Source: Ligilactobacillus aviarius subsp. aviarius DSM 20655 (GTDB lineage: Bacteria > Bacillota > Bacilli > Lactobacillales > Lactobacillaceae). Taken from it: 63,615 nt of DNA. The stretch covers positions 91,144 to 154,758 of the forward strand of contig NZ_AYZA01000011.1 of NCBI RefSeq assembly GCF_001436315.1, in the 5' to 3' direction. Position 1 is the stretch's first letter; each line of letters starts with the position of its first letter. The position numbers were made by a program, and so were the translations under genes. Under the pieces are notes generated by a model. The model had not been told where the DNA came from. It searched no databases and saw only the letters and a program-made list of their open reading frames with translations. Positions 1-8,720 of this stretch are shown here, piece after piece.

Positions 1-3000
1 ACTTCCAAATGAACTTGAACCTGATCCTGTCCCTGTCCGCATTGCTGATGAAACTGAACTTTCAACCATTGTGTTCGTTTCACTACTTACTGTTACAGGA
101 ATAGACTTTTCAGTTGATTTGTTTACGTAACTGATCGTTGAAGCCTTTGATGGTACCTTCACACTTGTTTCAGTGTCCTTGCTTGGCTTGTTAGCTGAGC
201 TTGAAACAGTGTTCATTGTTGAACTTGATTCAGTATTGATGTTACTTGATGAACTCTTTACAGGACGAGCCCCGCCACGGTGGCTCTTAGCTGTTGTTGA
301 CTTCATTGATGATGAACTTGCAACTTCTTTACTGCTTGATTCAACTGATGACTTCTTGCTTGAAGCCTTGCTGCTTGATACAGCTGATGATTTCACACTT
401 GAACTCTTTACACTTGAGCTTGAAGCCTTCTTTGATGAAGCCTTGCTTGATGCTTTACTTGAACTCTTTACTGAACTCTTGATTGAACTTGACTTCTTGC
501 TTGATGAGCTCTTAATGCTTGAACTCTTCTTGCTACTGCTTGAAATCTTGCTTGAACTTGACTTCTTTGATGATGAACTCTTGATGCTTGAGCTCTTCTT
601 ACTACTTGATGAAACCTCACTTGAGTTTGATTTCTTTGATGAACTCTTAATGCTTGAACTCTTCTTGCTACTGCTTGAAACCTTGCTTGAACTTGACTTC
701 TTTGATGATGAACTCTTAATACTTGAGCTCTTCTTACTGCTTGATGAAATCTTGCTTGAGCTTGATTTCTTGCTTGATGAACTCTTAATGCTTGAACTCT
801 TCTTGCTACTGCTTGAAACCTTGCTTGAGCTTGATGACTTCTTGCTGCTGCTTGAAACCTTGCTTGAGCTTGATGACTTCTTGCTGCTTGATGAACTCTT
901 AATGCTTGAGTTCTTCTTACTACTGCTTGAAACCTTGCTTAAGCTTGATTTCTTACTTGATGACGAGCTCTTTACGCTTGAGCTCTTCTTGCTGCTGCTT
1001 GAAACCTTACTTGAGCTTGATGACTTCTTGCTTGATGAGCTCTTTACACTTGAACTCTTCTTGCTGCTGCTTGAAACCTTACTTGAGCTTGATGAGCTCT
1101 TAATGCTTGAACCCTTTACACTGCTGCTTGAAACCTTGCTTAAGCTTGACTTCTTGCTTGGTGAACTCTTTACACTTGAGCTCTTCTTGCTACTGCTTGA
1201 AATCCTGCTTGAGCTTGACTTCTTACTTGATGATGAGCTCTTGATGCTTGAACTCTTTACACTGCTCTTAATTGAACTGCTTGACTTAACAATTCCGCGG
1301 TGCTTCTTGCTTATTGCTGACTTAGCTGAACTTTTAATTGAGCTTGATCCTTTGCTTGAAGACTTCTTTGATGAAGCCTTGCTTGATGACTTAATCATTG
1401 AGTTCTTCTTACTGCTGCTTGAAACCTTGCTTGAACTTGATTTCTTGCTTGATGAGCTCTTAATGCTTGAGCTCTTCTTACTGCTTGAAATCTCGCTTGA
1501 GCTTAACTTCTTGCTTGATGAGCTCTTTACGCTTGAACTCTTCTTACTGCTTGAAATCTTGCTTGAACTTGATTTCTTGCTTGATGAGCTCTTAATGCTT
1601 GAACTCTTTTTACTGCTTGAAACCTTACTTGAGCTTGACTTCTTGCTTGATGAACTCTTGATACTTGAGCTCTTCTTACTACTGCTTGAAATCTTGCTTG
1701 AGCTTGATTTCTTTGATGATGAACTCTTTACGCTTGAGCTCTTCTTACTGCTTGAAACCTTCACACTTGAGCTTAACTTCTTGCTTGATGAGCTCTTTAC
1801 ACTTGAACTCTTCTTGCTTGATGAACTCTTAATGCTTGAGCTCTTCTTGCTGCTTGAAATCTTGCTTGAACTTAATTTCTTGCTGCTTGATGAACTCTTA
1901 ATACTTGAACTCTTCTTGCTACTACTTGAAATCTTGCTTGAGCTTGACTTCTTACTTGATGAGGAGCTCTTTACGCTTGAACTCTTCTTAATGCTGCTTA
2001 ATGAAATCTTGCTTGAGCTTGATTTCTTTGATGATGAGCTCTTAATACTTGAACTCTTCTTACTACTGCTTGAAATCTTACTTGAGCTTGACTTCTTGCT
2101 GCTTGATGAACTCTTGATACTTGAGCTCTTCTTGCTGCTTGAAATCTTGCTTGAACTTGACTTCTTGCTTGATAAACTCTTTACGCTTGAACTCTTCTTA
2201 CTGCTGCTTAAAAAGATCTTGCTTAAGCTTGACTTCCTGCTTGATGAACTCTTGCTACCCTTAATTGAACTGCTGCTTGATGCAGTTGCAATCGGCGTAT
2301 CAACAACCTTCGCATCATTTGTAATATTCTTACCGTTAACAGTAACCGTTGTAACTCCAGTATCACTAATCTTTACAGTAATTGTTTCTGGGTTAAGTTT
2401 ATAACCTTTCGGAGCTTTGATTTCTTTAATTGTATACGTTCCGGTTGGAAGTCCATTGAAGTTAAAGTATCCAGTTTGATTTGAAACCGCATCCTTTGTA
2501 ATTCCATTTCCATTGATTTGGAACGTTGCGCCGGCTAATCCAACTGTCTTGCCATTTTCTTCGCCGATTTTAAGCAAACTAACTCCATACTTAGGCTGTG
2601 AACCATCAATTGTTCCATGCCAATTGTTCTTCACGGTTGCCGTTGCTGATCCTGATGGCGTTCCATTAGGATTTATTTGGCTTGCAGTATTTTGCCATTG
2701 ACTTGCCTGTTCATTTGATGAAACCTTTGTTTGGTAGGTGATCGTGTATGCCACTTGCTTTACAGGATACCAATCGCCGCTTTCATCTGCTCCCATTAAT
2801 GCTCCCGAAATGTTGTATTCATTCGCAGTAATGGTCAACGAATTTCCTGAAACAGTAATTTTTCCTTCTGATGAAGGATAATTTGCTTGCGAGTAGGTCA
2901 AATGAACTGTTCCCCATTGACCGTCTTCATATTGAATAAAGTAAGTTACCTTTACTGATCTCGGAACAATTTCCTGACCGTCTTTGGCAGTGTCTTTAAT

Positions 3001-3678
3001 GGTTGACGTTCCGCTATTCGTTAATACGCCATGAACTTGCCAATTAATGTTTCCGTTATTGGCAATTGTTCCACTCTTCTTCACGGTTCCCTTTGGCGCA
3101 ACGATATTTGGTGTTCCCCCTTGGTTGCCAGAAGTTGAGGGCGTTGAATTGACACTAATCGTTGGGGTTGGAATCGAATTTGAATTTGGCCAATTATTGA
3201 CCTTGGTTGGATTCGTCCCACTTTTAGTTGTTACGACTCCTGTAAACTGTAATTTACCGGAATTCAAAACGTGACCATTCATCTTACTGTTAAAAGTAAT
3301 TGTAATTCCACTGCTTGTAATTTGCGCAGTTGCGACGTTTTGTCCATTTAACGGATCACCAGGATTACTTGGATCTTCATACTTAATTGAAACGGTATGC
3401 GGCACTCCAGTAATTCCTGCTCCATCCGCTGTTGCCTTTGGAAATTCAACGTGAATCGTATCGCCGGTATGAATCACCTGTTTACTGTTCCCTAAGGTCA
3501 TGGTGAAGTGAACCTTTTGACCTGGTGTAGCAGATCCCACATTTGTCGTAATTGAATCAACTTCAGAACTCGTTAGATCTGCGGCATGCAAGCTTCCATT
3601 TTGAGATGGAATGAACACTAAAAACATCGACGTGATCAATACAACCAATCGAATAAAGTTCTTTTTAAATTTTGTCAC
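1..3678 (-). CDS. Ser/Lys-rich cell-surface adhesin with SpaA-type domain (3' end beyond window)
   Basis: The frame is open from a GTG at 3678 to the left edge, 1226 codons, and the C-terminus with any sortase motif is outside. The start is chosen because AAAGGG lies 8 bases upstream and the next residues form a signal peptide (basic VTKFKKNFIR, a hydrophobic core, then SLHAA). Residues about 35-350 look like Ig-like adhesin domains. Residues about 360-440 form a Cna_B/SpaA prealbumin-like domain (YGVSLLKIG... GTYTIKEIKAPKGY). From about residue 465 onward the protein is almost only Ser and Lys in units such as SSSKKSSS. Islands AKSHRGGARPVKSS and SKKHRGIVKSS interrupt the repeat. The left 355 bases match the paralogue at the right edge, whose LPQTG implies that this one is also wall-anchored. 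Host-receptor binding is inferred only. Confidence 0.85.
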   Translation of the reverse strand, partial: MTKFKKNFIRLVVLITSMFLVFIPSQNGSLHAADLTSSEVDSITTNVGSATPGQKVHFTMTLGNSKQVIHTGDTIHVEFPKATADGAGITGVPHTVSIKYEDPSNPGDPLNGQNVATAQITSSGITITFNSKMNGHVLNSGKLQFTGVVTTKSGTNPTKVNNWPNSNSIPTPTISVNSTPSTSGNQGGTPNIVAPKGTVKKSGTIANNGNINWQVHGVLTNSGTSTIKDTAKDGQEIVPRSVKVTYFIQYEDGQWGTVHLTYSQANYPSSEGKITVSGNSLTITANEYNISGALMGADESGDWYPVKQVAYTITYQTKVSSNEQASQWQNTASQINPNGTPSGSATATVKNNWHGTIDGSQPKYGVSLLKIGEENGKTVGLAGATFQINGNGITKDAVSNQTGYFNFNGLPTGTYTIKEIKAPKGYKLNPETITVKISDTGVTTVTVNGKNITNDAKVVDTPIATASSSSSIKGSKSSSSRKSSLSKIFLSSSKKSSSVKSLSSKKSSSSKISSSKKSSSIKSSSSSKKSSSSKISSSSKKSSSIKSSSSKKSSSSKISLSSIKKSSSVKSSSSSKKSSSSKISSSSKKSSSIKSSSSSKKLSSSKISSSKKSSSIKSSSSKKSSSVKSSSSKKLSSSVKVSSSKKSSSVKSSSSKKSSSSKISSSSKKSSSIKSSSSKKSSSSKVSSSKKSSSIKSSSSKKSSSSKISSSKKSSSVKSSSSKKLSSSEISSSKKSSSIKSSSSKKSSSSKVSSSSKKNSMIKSSSKASSKKSSSKGSSSIKSSAKSAISKKHRGIVKSSSSIKSSVKSSSIKSSSSSKKSSSSRISSSSKKSSSVKSSPSKKSSLSKVSSSSVKGSSIKSSSSSSKVSSSSKKSSSVKSSSSKKSSSSSKVSSSSKKSSSVKSSSSSKKSSLSKVSSSSKKNSSIKSSSSSKKSSSSSKVSSSSKKSSSSSKVSSSSKKSSSIKSSSSKKSSSSKISSSSKKSSSIKSSSSKKSSSSKVSSSSKKSSSIKSSSKKSNSSEVSSSSKKSSSIKSSSSKKSSSSKISSSSKKSSSIKSSSSKKSSSIKSSVKSSSKASSKASSKKASSSSVKSSSVKSSAVSSSKASSKKSSVESSSKEVASSSSMKSTTAKSHRGGARPVKSSSSNINTESSSTMNTVSSSANKPSKDTETSVKVPSKASTISYVNKSTEKSIPVTVSSETNTMVESSVSSAMRTGTGSGSSSFGS
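300..2290 (-). repeat. Ser/Lys-coding degenerate repeat tract
   Basis: About 2 kb of imperfect 30-60 base units coding SSSKKSSS-(I/V)-KSSSSK-type peptide inside the left adhesin. The antisense strand is free of stops over much of this tract purely because of the serine and lysine codons used. Such a tract is prone to copy-number change and to assembly collapse. Confidence 0.85.
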
Positions 3679-3879
3679 TTTACTTACCCTTTCTTTATTA
3701 ATATGTAATCCCCCAGATTTCGATTTCGTTCATAATCTTCATCCAACAAACAATACTATTCGTTTTCCTTCCAAATGGCAATATTTCCGCATTATTTTGT
3801 CTTCCGCTTGATAAGAAATGGTAAATTAAGCAACATTATTTGTTAATTATTAATTTTTAAATCATGTTTAATCAGAACA

Positions 3880-3908
3880 TTGTCTTTTTCCTTATATATT
3901 GTTAAGAT
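3880..3908 (+). promoter_or_regulatory. Sigma-A-type promoter for the lipoprotein gene
   Basis: TTGTCT and TAAGAT are separated by 17 bases, about 40 bases upstream of the lipoprotein ATG. Confidence 0.5.
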
Positions 3909-3949
3909 GAATTTTGTAAAATATTTTACAGAGCGGGAGATTTAAAATT

Positions 3950-4612
3950 ATGAAAAAGGAACTGATTATTGGAACTGTTTTTCTCGGATGTTCCGCAATT
4001 TTAGCCGGGTGCGGGACCACTACCCATTCGGCAAAAGCCGTCACTCATCCTCAAACAGTCCAAAAGGATATTCAAAAAAATCATCAGTCAACGCAACCGG
4101 TATCAAGTTCGATCACTGATCAGGATTCAGCAACTACCGCTTCATCATCAAATTCTCAATCAAACAGTTTGAGTTATGATGCCCGGCACCTTTCAGGTCA
4201 ACAACTTGGAACTTTGATTTGTCTTTTGAAAGATCCTGATGAATTTAAAGGCGCTGACAATGGACAACCTGGTGGTCTTTACTATGGTAGTGTTCCTCAA
4301 GGCTCAGATTATGGCCAGCAATTCTGGGGAATGGACTTTCTCACAACGAATGGCGATCCAACAAGTTACCTTTACTTTAAACCCGATGGTCCGAATGTCA
4401 TCATTAAATACGTTGATGATGACGGAACGACTGGCGGCGTCGCTAATGCACCAGTTAAAACCGAATCGATCTCGATTCAACGATTAGTAAATGACTACTA
4501 CATTTCACAAGACCAGAAAAATGAAGTTAACGGGTATGCCAACCGAATTCAACCAGAACAAAAATGGCTCGATCGTTATAATTTAAATTCTTCGTCAACT
4601 GACAATAACTAA
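3950..4612 (+). CDS. Secreted lipoprotein of unknown function
   Basis: 220 aa. The first 20 residues are a lipoprotein signal ending in the lipobox LAGC with Cys21 as the lipidation site. A Ser/Thr/Gln-rich linker (about 30-75) is followed by a compact domain (about 76-210) with the run YDARHLSGQQLGTLICLL and many Gly/Asp/Tyr residues. It resembles small lipoproteins of lactobacilli (the Lreu_0056-type family), but this is from memory and uncertain. GGGAG lies 10 bases before the ATG. The gene stands alone, convergent with the DUF4097 gene, and shares a terminator with it. No catalytic motif is visible. Confidence 0.85.
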   Translation: MKKELIIGTVFLGCSAILAGCGTTTHSAKAVTHPQTVQKDIQKNHQSTQPVSSSITDQDSATTASSSNSQSNSLSYDARHLSGQQLGTLICLLKDPDEFKGADNGQPGGLYYGSVPQGSDYGQQFWGMDFLTTNGDPTSYLYFKPDGPNVIIKYVDDDGTTGGVANAPVKTESISIQRLVNDYYISQDQKNEVNGYANRIQPEQKWLDRYNLNSSSTDNN

Positions 4613-4642
4613 AAAAAGATGTTGCAACCGCAACATCTTTTT
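4611..4642. terminator. Bidirectional intrinsic terminator
   Basis: GATGTTGC-aacc-GCAACATC, an 8-bp perfect stem flanked by A7 on one side and a T-rich run on the other. It serves the convergent lipoprotein and DUF4097 genes. Confidence 0.85.
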
Positions 4643-4643
4643 C

Positions 4644-5489
4644 TTATTCTTTCGTAATTTCAATTTCTTTATTGACATCCAAATGACCGGCACTTGTTAA
4701 GAATGAAGCTCCGGCATGGCCGCGCTCATGTTGGGGTAACCCTTCAACACTTGCTGGATTCTTAAGGTCATTTCCACGGATCGCTGCAATCGTAATCGTT
4801 GGTGCCTGAATTTGCCGGAGTGACAAATCACCGATATTGGTTGATAAGTTGAAATCACCGGTCGCCTTAAAACCGCGAACCCGCACATCGCCTTGACCAA
4901 GTGTGATCTTAGCATCGTTAAAGGTTACATCCCGCATCTTTAACCGGCCTTCAGCAAAAGCAGCCGTCATTGAATCTCCGCTTTGGAATTCATCAAGTAA
5001 AATATCCCCGGTTCGATTTTCAATTTTGGCATTTCCAAGCAGCGTTTTCTTCATTACTAAATTTCCGCTTTGAGCCTTCACATCCAAATTATCGATCGTT
5101 GAATCAGCCATCGTTAATGCTCCGCTTCCAACGATCAGACTAATTGTTGACGTTTTAACGTTGTCGATTGCCACGTCACCCTTAGTCACTTCCGCACTTA
5201 ACTTTAAAAAGTTAGTCTGTGGAATGGTAACTTCTAGTCGGCTTTTACCAACTGAAAACTTAAAGGCCAACGTCTTTTTCAAAACATTCAAACTGCTCTT
5301 TTCCGTTATCCGCAACGTATGCCCTTCCTGCTTCATTTCAAACCGATCATCGTCTTTTTGTTCACCATAATAAATGATACCCGCATTTTCTGCTTGGCGG
5401 ATAACCAAATCTGTTCCGGTCAGACTAATCTCTAACCGGTTAAAGTCCTTCACATCAAAGACATGTGCAAATTGTTTCTTATCAAACAC
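4644..5489 (-). CDS. DUF4097 family beta-strand-repeat protein
   Basis: 281 aa from the GTG at 5489, which has GAGAGGG eight bases upstream. An in-frame ATG at 5513 has its Shine-Dalgarno only two bases away and is less likely. The protein is a ladder of short beta-strand repeats of the DUF4097 type (patterns such as SGNLVMKKTLLGNAKIENRTG and NIGDLSLRQI), without signal peptide or membrane segment. Family members act in cell-envelope stress settings (for example LiaX and YvlB relatives), so an envelope-stress role is an inference. It is monocistronic and divergent from proline iminopeptidase. Confidence 0.8.
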   Translation of the reverse strand: MFDKKQFAHVFDVKDFNRLEISLTGTDLVIRQAENAGIIYYGEQKDDDRFEMKQEGHTLRITEKSSLNVLKKTLAFKFSVGKSRLEVTIPQTNFLKLSAEVTKGDVAIDNVKTSTISLIVGSGALTMADSTIDNLDVKAQSGNLVMKKTLLGNAKIENRTGDILLDEFQSGDSMTAAFAEGRLKMRDVTFNDAKITLGQGDVRVRGFKATGDFNLSTNIGDLSLRQIQAPTITIAAIRGNDLKNPASVEGLPQHERGHAGASFLTSAGHLDVNKEIEITKE

Positions 5490-5536
5490 AAATATCACCC
5501 TCTCATTGATCATTCCTCTTCTAATATACTATAAGT

Positions 5537-5566
5537 TTGAGCATTTTCTAAAATTAGTGCTACAAT
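5537..5566 (+). promoter_or_regulatory. Promoter for proline iminopeptidase
   Basis: TTGAGC-18-TACAAT, ending 24 bases before the GTG start at 5590. Confidence 0.5.
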
Positions 5567-5589
5567 TAAACTAATTTAGAGGAAATTAG

Positions 5590-6504
5590 GTGAAAAACAT
5601 GCGTCAAGGAACTCATATTATTACACTTGATAACGGCTATCACATTTGGACTCACACCGAAGGACAAGGCGATATCAAATTGCTTTGCCTTCATGGCGGC
5701 CCTGGCGGTAACCACGAATATTGGGAAAACTTTGGGGAAGAACTGGCTGATCTCGGCGTTGAAGTTACAATGTATGATCAACTTGGTTCATTCTATTCTG
5801 ACCAACCAGATTACTCAGACCCCAAGATTGCCGAAAAATACCTTACATACAACTACTACCTCGAAGAATTAGAGGAACTTCGGCAAAAACTCAACTATGA
5901 TAACTTCTACTTAATTGGCCAATCATGGGGCGGCGCTCTAGCAATGATGTACGCTCTTAAATACGGCCAACACTTAAAGGGATTGATCATTTCATCAATG
6001 GTCGACAACATTGACGAATACCTTGAACACATCAACGCTCTTCGGGAAAAGACATTAACTCCTGAAGCTGTTGCTTACATGAAAGAATGCGAAGCCAAGA
6101 ATGACCTTGATAACGCTCGTTACCAAGGCTACGTTGACGTTTTGAACCGGGAATACGTTGATCGGAAACAACCAATGGCAATTCGCCACTTGATTCCAAC
6201 AATGGCTACTCCGGTATACAACGCATTCCAAGGAAACAACGAATTCGTTGTAACTGGAAAATTAAAAGAATGGGATATCCGCGACCGGATGAAAGACATC
6301 ACAATGCCAACCTTATTGACATTCGGTGAACACGAAACAATGCCATTGAAGTCTGCTAAACGAATGGCCCATGATATTCCACATGCTCGGTTAGAAACCA
6401 CTCCTTACGGTGGTCACCACCATATGATCGATAATGCTCCGGTTTACTTCGCGCACTTAAAACGGTTCTTAAGTGACGTTGAAAACGGAACTTTTAATGA
6501 TTAA
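5590..6504 (+). CDS. pip: Proline iminopeptidase (alpha/beta-hydrolase)
   Basis: 304 aa serine peptidase of family S33 that removes N-terminal proline from peptides in the cytoplasm and so supports use of Pro-rich peptides. The oxyanion-hole motif HGGPGG lies at 35-40, the nucleophile elbow GQSWGG gives Ser112, and the C-terminal catalytic His lies in GGHHH near 276. Length is normal for the lactobacillus PepI/Pip group. The GTG start is preferred because AGAGGA lies 7 bases upstream, although ATG at 5599 is possible. It is monocistronic. Its 3' flank carries the 102-bp palindromic element and then a terminator. Confidence 0.93.
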   Translation: MKNMRQGTHIITLDNGYHIWTHTEGQGDIKLLCLHGGPGGNHEYWENFGEELADLGVEVTMYDQLGSFYSDQPDYSDPKIAEKYLTYNYYLEELEELRQKLNYDNFYLIGQSWGGALAMMYALKYGQHLKGLIISSMVDNIDEYLEHINALREKTLTPEAVAYMKECEAKNDLDNARYQGYVDVLNREYVDRKQPMAIRHLIPTMATPVYNAFQGNNEFVVTGKLKEWDIRDRMKDITMPTLLTFGEHETMPLKSAKRMAHDIPHARLETTPYGGHHHMIDNAPVYFAHLKRFLSDVENGTFND

Positions 6505-6514
6505 ACAAGGCGTG

Positions 6515-6616
6515 CCAAAACATCAAAAACGAGCGTGGTGGAAGCAGAAAAGCAAACGAATCGCGCCAGCATAGATTCGGAGATTTACGTTCTTCCACGC
6601 AGCTCGTTTGTTTTGG
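6515..6616. repeat. 102-bp palindromic element, copy 1
   Basis: A long imperfect hairpin. The arms CCAAAACA...AACGAGC and GCTCGTTTGTTTTGG pair, then GTGGTGGAAG pairs with CTTCCACGC, and an inner hairpin CGAATC/GATTCG closes the apex. A second copy lies at 52176-52277 with about 10 substitutions in 102 bases, none in the outer 3' arm. Homology continues about 15 bases further at each side. Each copy sits just upstream (plus orientation) of an intrinsic terminator. No open reading frame is present. It could be a miniature mobile hairpin or a structured RNA. Confidence 0.8.
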
Positions 6617-6640
6617 AACCTGATTATACCAAAATAATTA

Positions 6641-6675
6641 AGAGGTTGTGGCATAATTGTCACGACCTCTTTTTT
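6641..6675 (+). terminator. Terminator after proline iminopeptidase
   Basis: AGAGGTTGTG and CACGACCTCT form a 10-bp stem with one wobble pair, followed by T5. Confidence 0.75.
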
Positions 6676-6754
6676 CATCTTATAATCAACTTTTAAAATT
6701 CAATTCAAAAGTGGTAAACTTGTTATGTTTAATTAGTATTGGAGAGAATTATAT

Positions 6755-8548
6755 ATGAAGAAAAAATTATTATCTGGAAGTTTTTGGATGATGATGGGGA
6801 GTATCCTTTCACGGGTCCTCGGAATCATCTATTTAATTCCCTGGTTAATGATGATGGGAAGCCTCGAACAGCGAAATGCTGCTCAGGCAATCTTTAATTC
6901 AGCGTATACTCCATACGCCCTTTTTCTTGTTTTAAGTCAATCAGGATTTCCGTCTTCGATTGCCCGGCAAATCGCGGAATACAATAGTGAAAATAAGTTC
7001 CGCAACAGTTTACGGGTTTTCAAATACGGAATGATCGTAATGATCGGGATGGGGTTGATTTCCGGAATCATTTTCTGGGTCGCCGCTCCTTGGATTGCGG
7101 CAACGAGTCCGGTTGTTTCCGTTCAAGCAACAACGGTTACGATTCGGTGCTGCGTTCCCGCATTGGTAATCTTACCGCCAATGAGTCTGATTCGAGGGTT
7201 CTTCCAAGGAAATCAGGACATGCAACCGTATGGAATTTCTCAATTATGGGAACAACTCATGCGGGTCATCTTTATCATCGCAACGACATTTGTGATCATG
7301 GAAGTCTTCCATGGAAGTTTCTTAAAGGCTGTTAATTACAGTACATTTGCTGCCTTTGTCGGGGCGGTCTTCAGTTTACTGTACTTAACATATCACGGAT
7401 TTAAAAAGCGCAATGAATATAAGGAAATGTACAAACAAAGTCTGCCAGCAGACAATAATCACATTCCTTCAATTTTCAAAGCAATCATTCACGATGCCAT
7501 TCCGTTCGTTGTTATCGGATCAGCAATCACGATTTTCCAATTTGTCGATCAGATGACTTTCAAAACAATTGCGGTCGGAATGATGGATATGCCGCTGAAA
7601 ACGGCGCGCGACCTCTTTACTTATTTCTCGGCCAACCCGAATAAGATCACCGCGGTCGTAATTTCATTAACAACGGCCATTTCCGAAACGTCTTTGCCGC
7701 TGTTAGCGCAAAAGCAAAGCCGCAAGGAAACCGGAACCGTTCTTTCGCAAAACATTGAATTAAACTTAGCATGTTTGATTCCGGCATCAATTTTGCTTTC
7801 GATCTTAGCCTGGGAAGTCAACGGAATCTTCTTTGATTTCCAAAAGATTGGTGCTCAATTAATGTCATTTGCATTGATCAACAGTATTATTTTGGCCCTT
7901 TTCATGAACTTCTTCACTGCAGTTCAGTCAATGGGTTATCAACGCTATGCCATCAAGAAATTCGGTGTTGGGGTAATCTTAAAGCTTGCTTTGCAGACCC
8001 CTGCAATTTACTTCTTCGGTGCATTCGGTCCGACACTGGCAACCTCAATTGCCTTTGGACTTGTAACCTTAGATGTTTACTTGATGCTTCGGCGCAACTA
8101 CATCCAAAAAGGGCAACTGCACTATGCTGGTAAAATTCTTAAGATCAACGCTGTCTTGTTAGCAATTACATTTGTCATCAACAAGTTGATCAAGATCTTC
8201 TTCGTTCCAGAATCAAAAGTCACCGCATTTATTTACTGTGCAGTGCTTGCCGGTGGCTTTGGACTTGCATACCTTGCAATTTTGAAGAAGACCGGATTAT
8301 TAGGAGTGATCTTTGGAACCGCTGAGGAAAATACTTCACCTGCCGAAGATGAAGACATTCTCCTCGAACCAGCAACCGATTATGAAATTCAAAATGACGA
8401 TCAACCGGTTGATCAGTCAATCCCAACAGATTCAAATCACGAATCAGATTCTTCATCTGAAGAACCAATTCCGCCACGGAAACAAACGAAGCCTGCTAAG
8501 AAGAGGGCTTCTGGCTGGTGGAATAAACCGAAAGGAAAACACTTTTAA
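6755..8548 (+). CDS. Polysaccharide/lipid-linked oligosaccharide flippase (MATE/PST type)
   Basis: 597 aa polytopic membrane protein of the MurJ/SpoVB-like polysaccharide transporter group, with about 14 predicted hydrophobic segments over residues 10-510. Such proteins flip undecaprenyl-linked cell-wall or capsule precursors. Typical features are the N-terminal SGSFWMMMGSILSRVLGIIY and the internal SQSGFPSSIARQIAEYN. The last about 90 residues are a soluble tail, first acidic and Ser-rich, then basic, ending KKRASGWWNKPKGKHF, an extension that I do not recognise. GGAGAG precedes the ATG by 8 bases. It is monocistronic with its own terminator. The substrate cannot be told from sequence. Confidence 0.88.
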   Translation: MKKKLLSGSFWMMMGSILSRVLGIIYLIPWLMMMGSLEQRNAAQAIFNSAYTPYALFLVLSQSGFPSSIARQIAEYNSENKFRNSLRVFKYGMIVMIGMGLISGIIFWVAAPWIAATSPVVSVQATTVTIRCCVPALVILPPMSLIRGFFQGNQDMQPYGISQLWEQLMRVIFIIATTFVIMEVFHGSFLKAVNYSTFAAFVGAVFSLLYLTYHGFKKRNEYKEMYKQSLPADNNHIPSIFKAIIHDAIPFVVIGSAITIFQFVDQMTFKTIAVGMMDMPLKTARDLFTYFSANPNKITAVVISLTTAISETSLPLLAQKQSRKETGTVLSQNIELNLACLIPASILLSILAWEVNGIFFDFQKIGAQLMSFALINSIILALFMNFFTAVQSMGYQRYAIKKFGVGVILKLALQTPAIYFFGAFGPTLATSIAFGLVTLDVYLMLRRNYIQKGQLHYAGKILKINAVLLAITFVINKLIKIFFVPESKVTAFIYCAVLAGGFGLAYLAILKKTGLLGVIFGTAEENTSPAEDEDILLEPATDYEIQNDDQPVDQSIPTDSNHESDSSSEEPIPPRKQTKPAKKRASGWWNKPKGKHF

Positions 8549-8571
8549 ACAAAAAATATTCCCATAAGATT

Positions 8572-8607
8572 TAGTATTGGTGAAAAAATCATCAATACTA
8601 TTTTTTT
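8572..8607 (+). terminator. Terminator of the flippase gene
   Basis: TAGTATTG...CAATACTA perfect 8-bp stem with T7. Confidence 0.85.
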
Positions 8608-8630
8608 ACTTGCTTTTCGCTTTTTAACCC

Positions 8631-8667
8631 AAAAAAAGCATTAACTGCATAAATACAGTCAATGCTT
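8631..8667 (-). terminator. Terminator of the giant adhesin
   Basis: AAGCATTAACTG pairs with CAGTCAATGCTT (12 bp, one mismatch). On the minus strand it ends in a T-run read from the A7 at 8631-8637. Confidence 0.8.
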
Positions 8668-8720
8668 CTCTTTAAACGTTCGTCGCCAACTCAATTGACA
8701 AAGATTCGTTTCTCATTCAT

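Noticed and set aside
173-2404. A 743-codon open frame on the plus strand, rich in Leu/Glu/Asp
   Set aside because: It is the antisense of the Ser/Lys tract. Its composition follows from the complementary codons, and the minus frame has start, signal peptide and domains.
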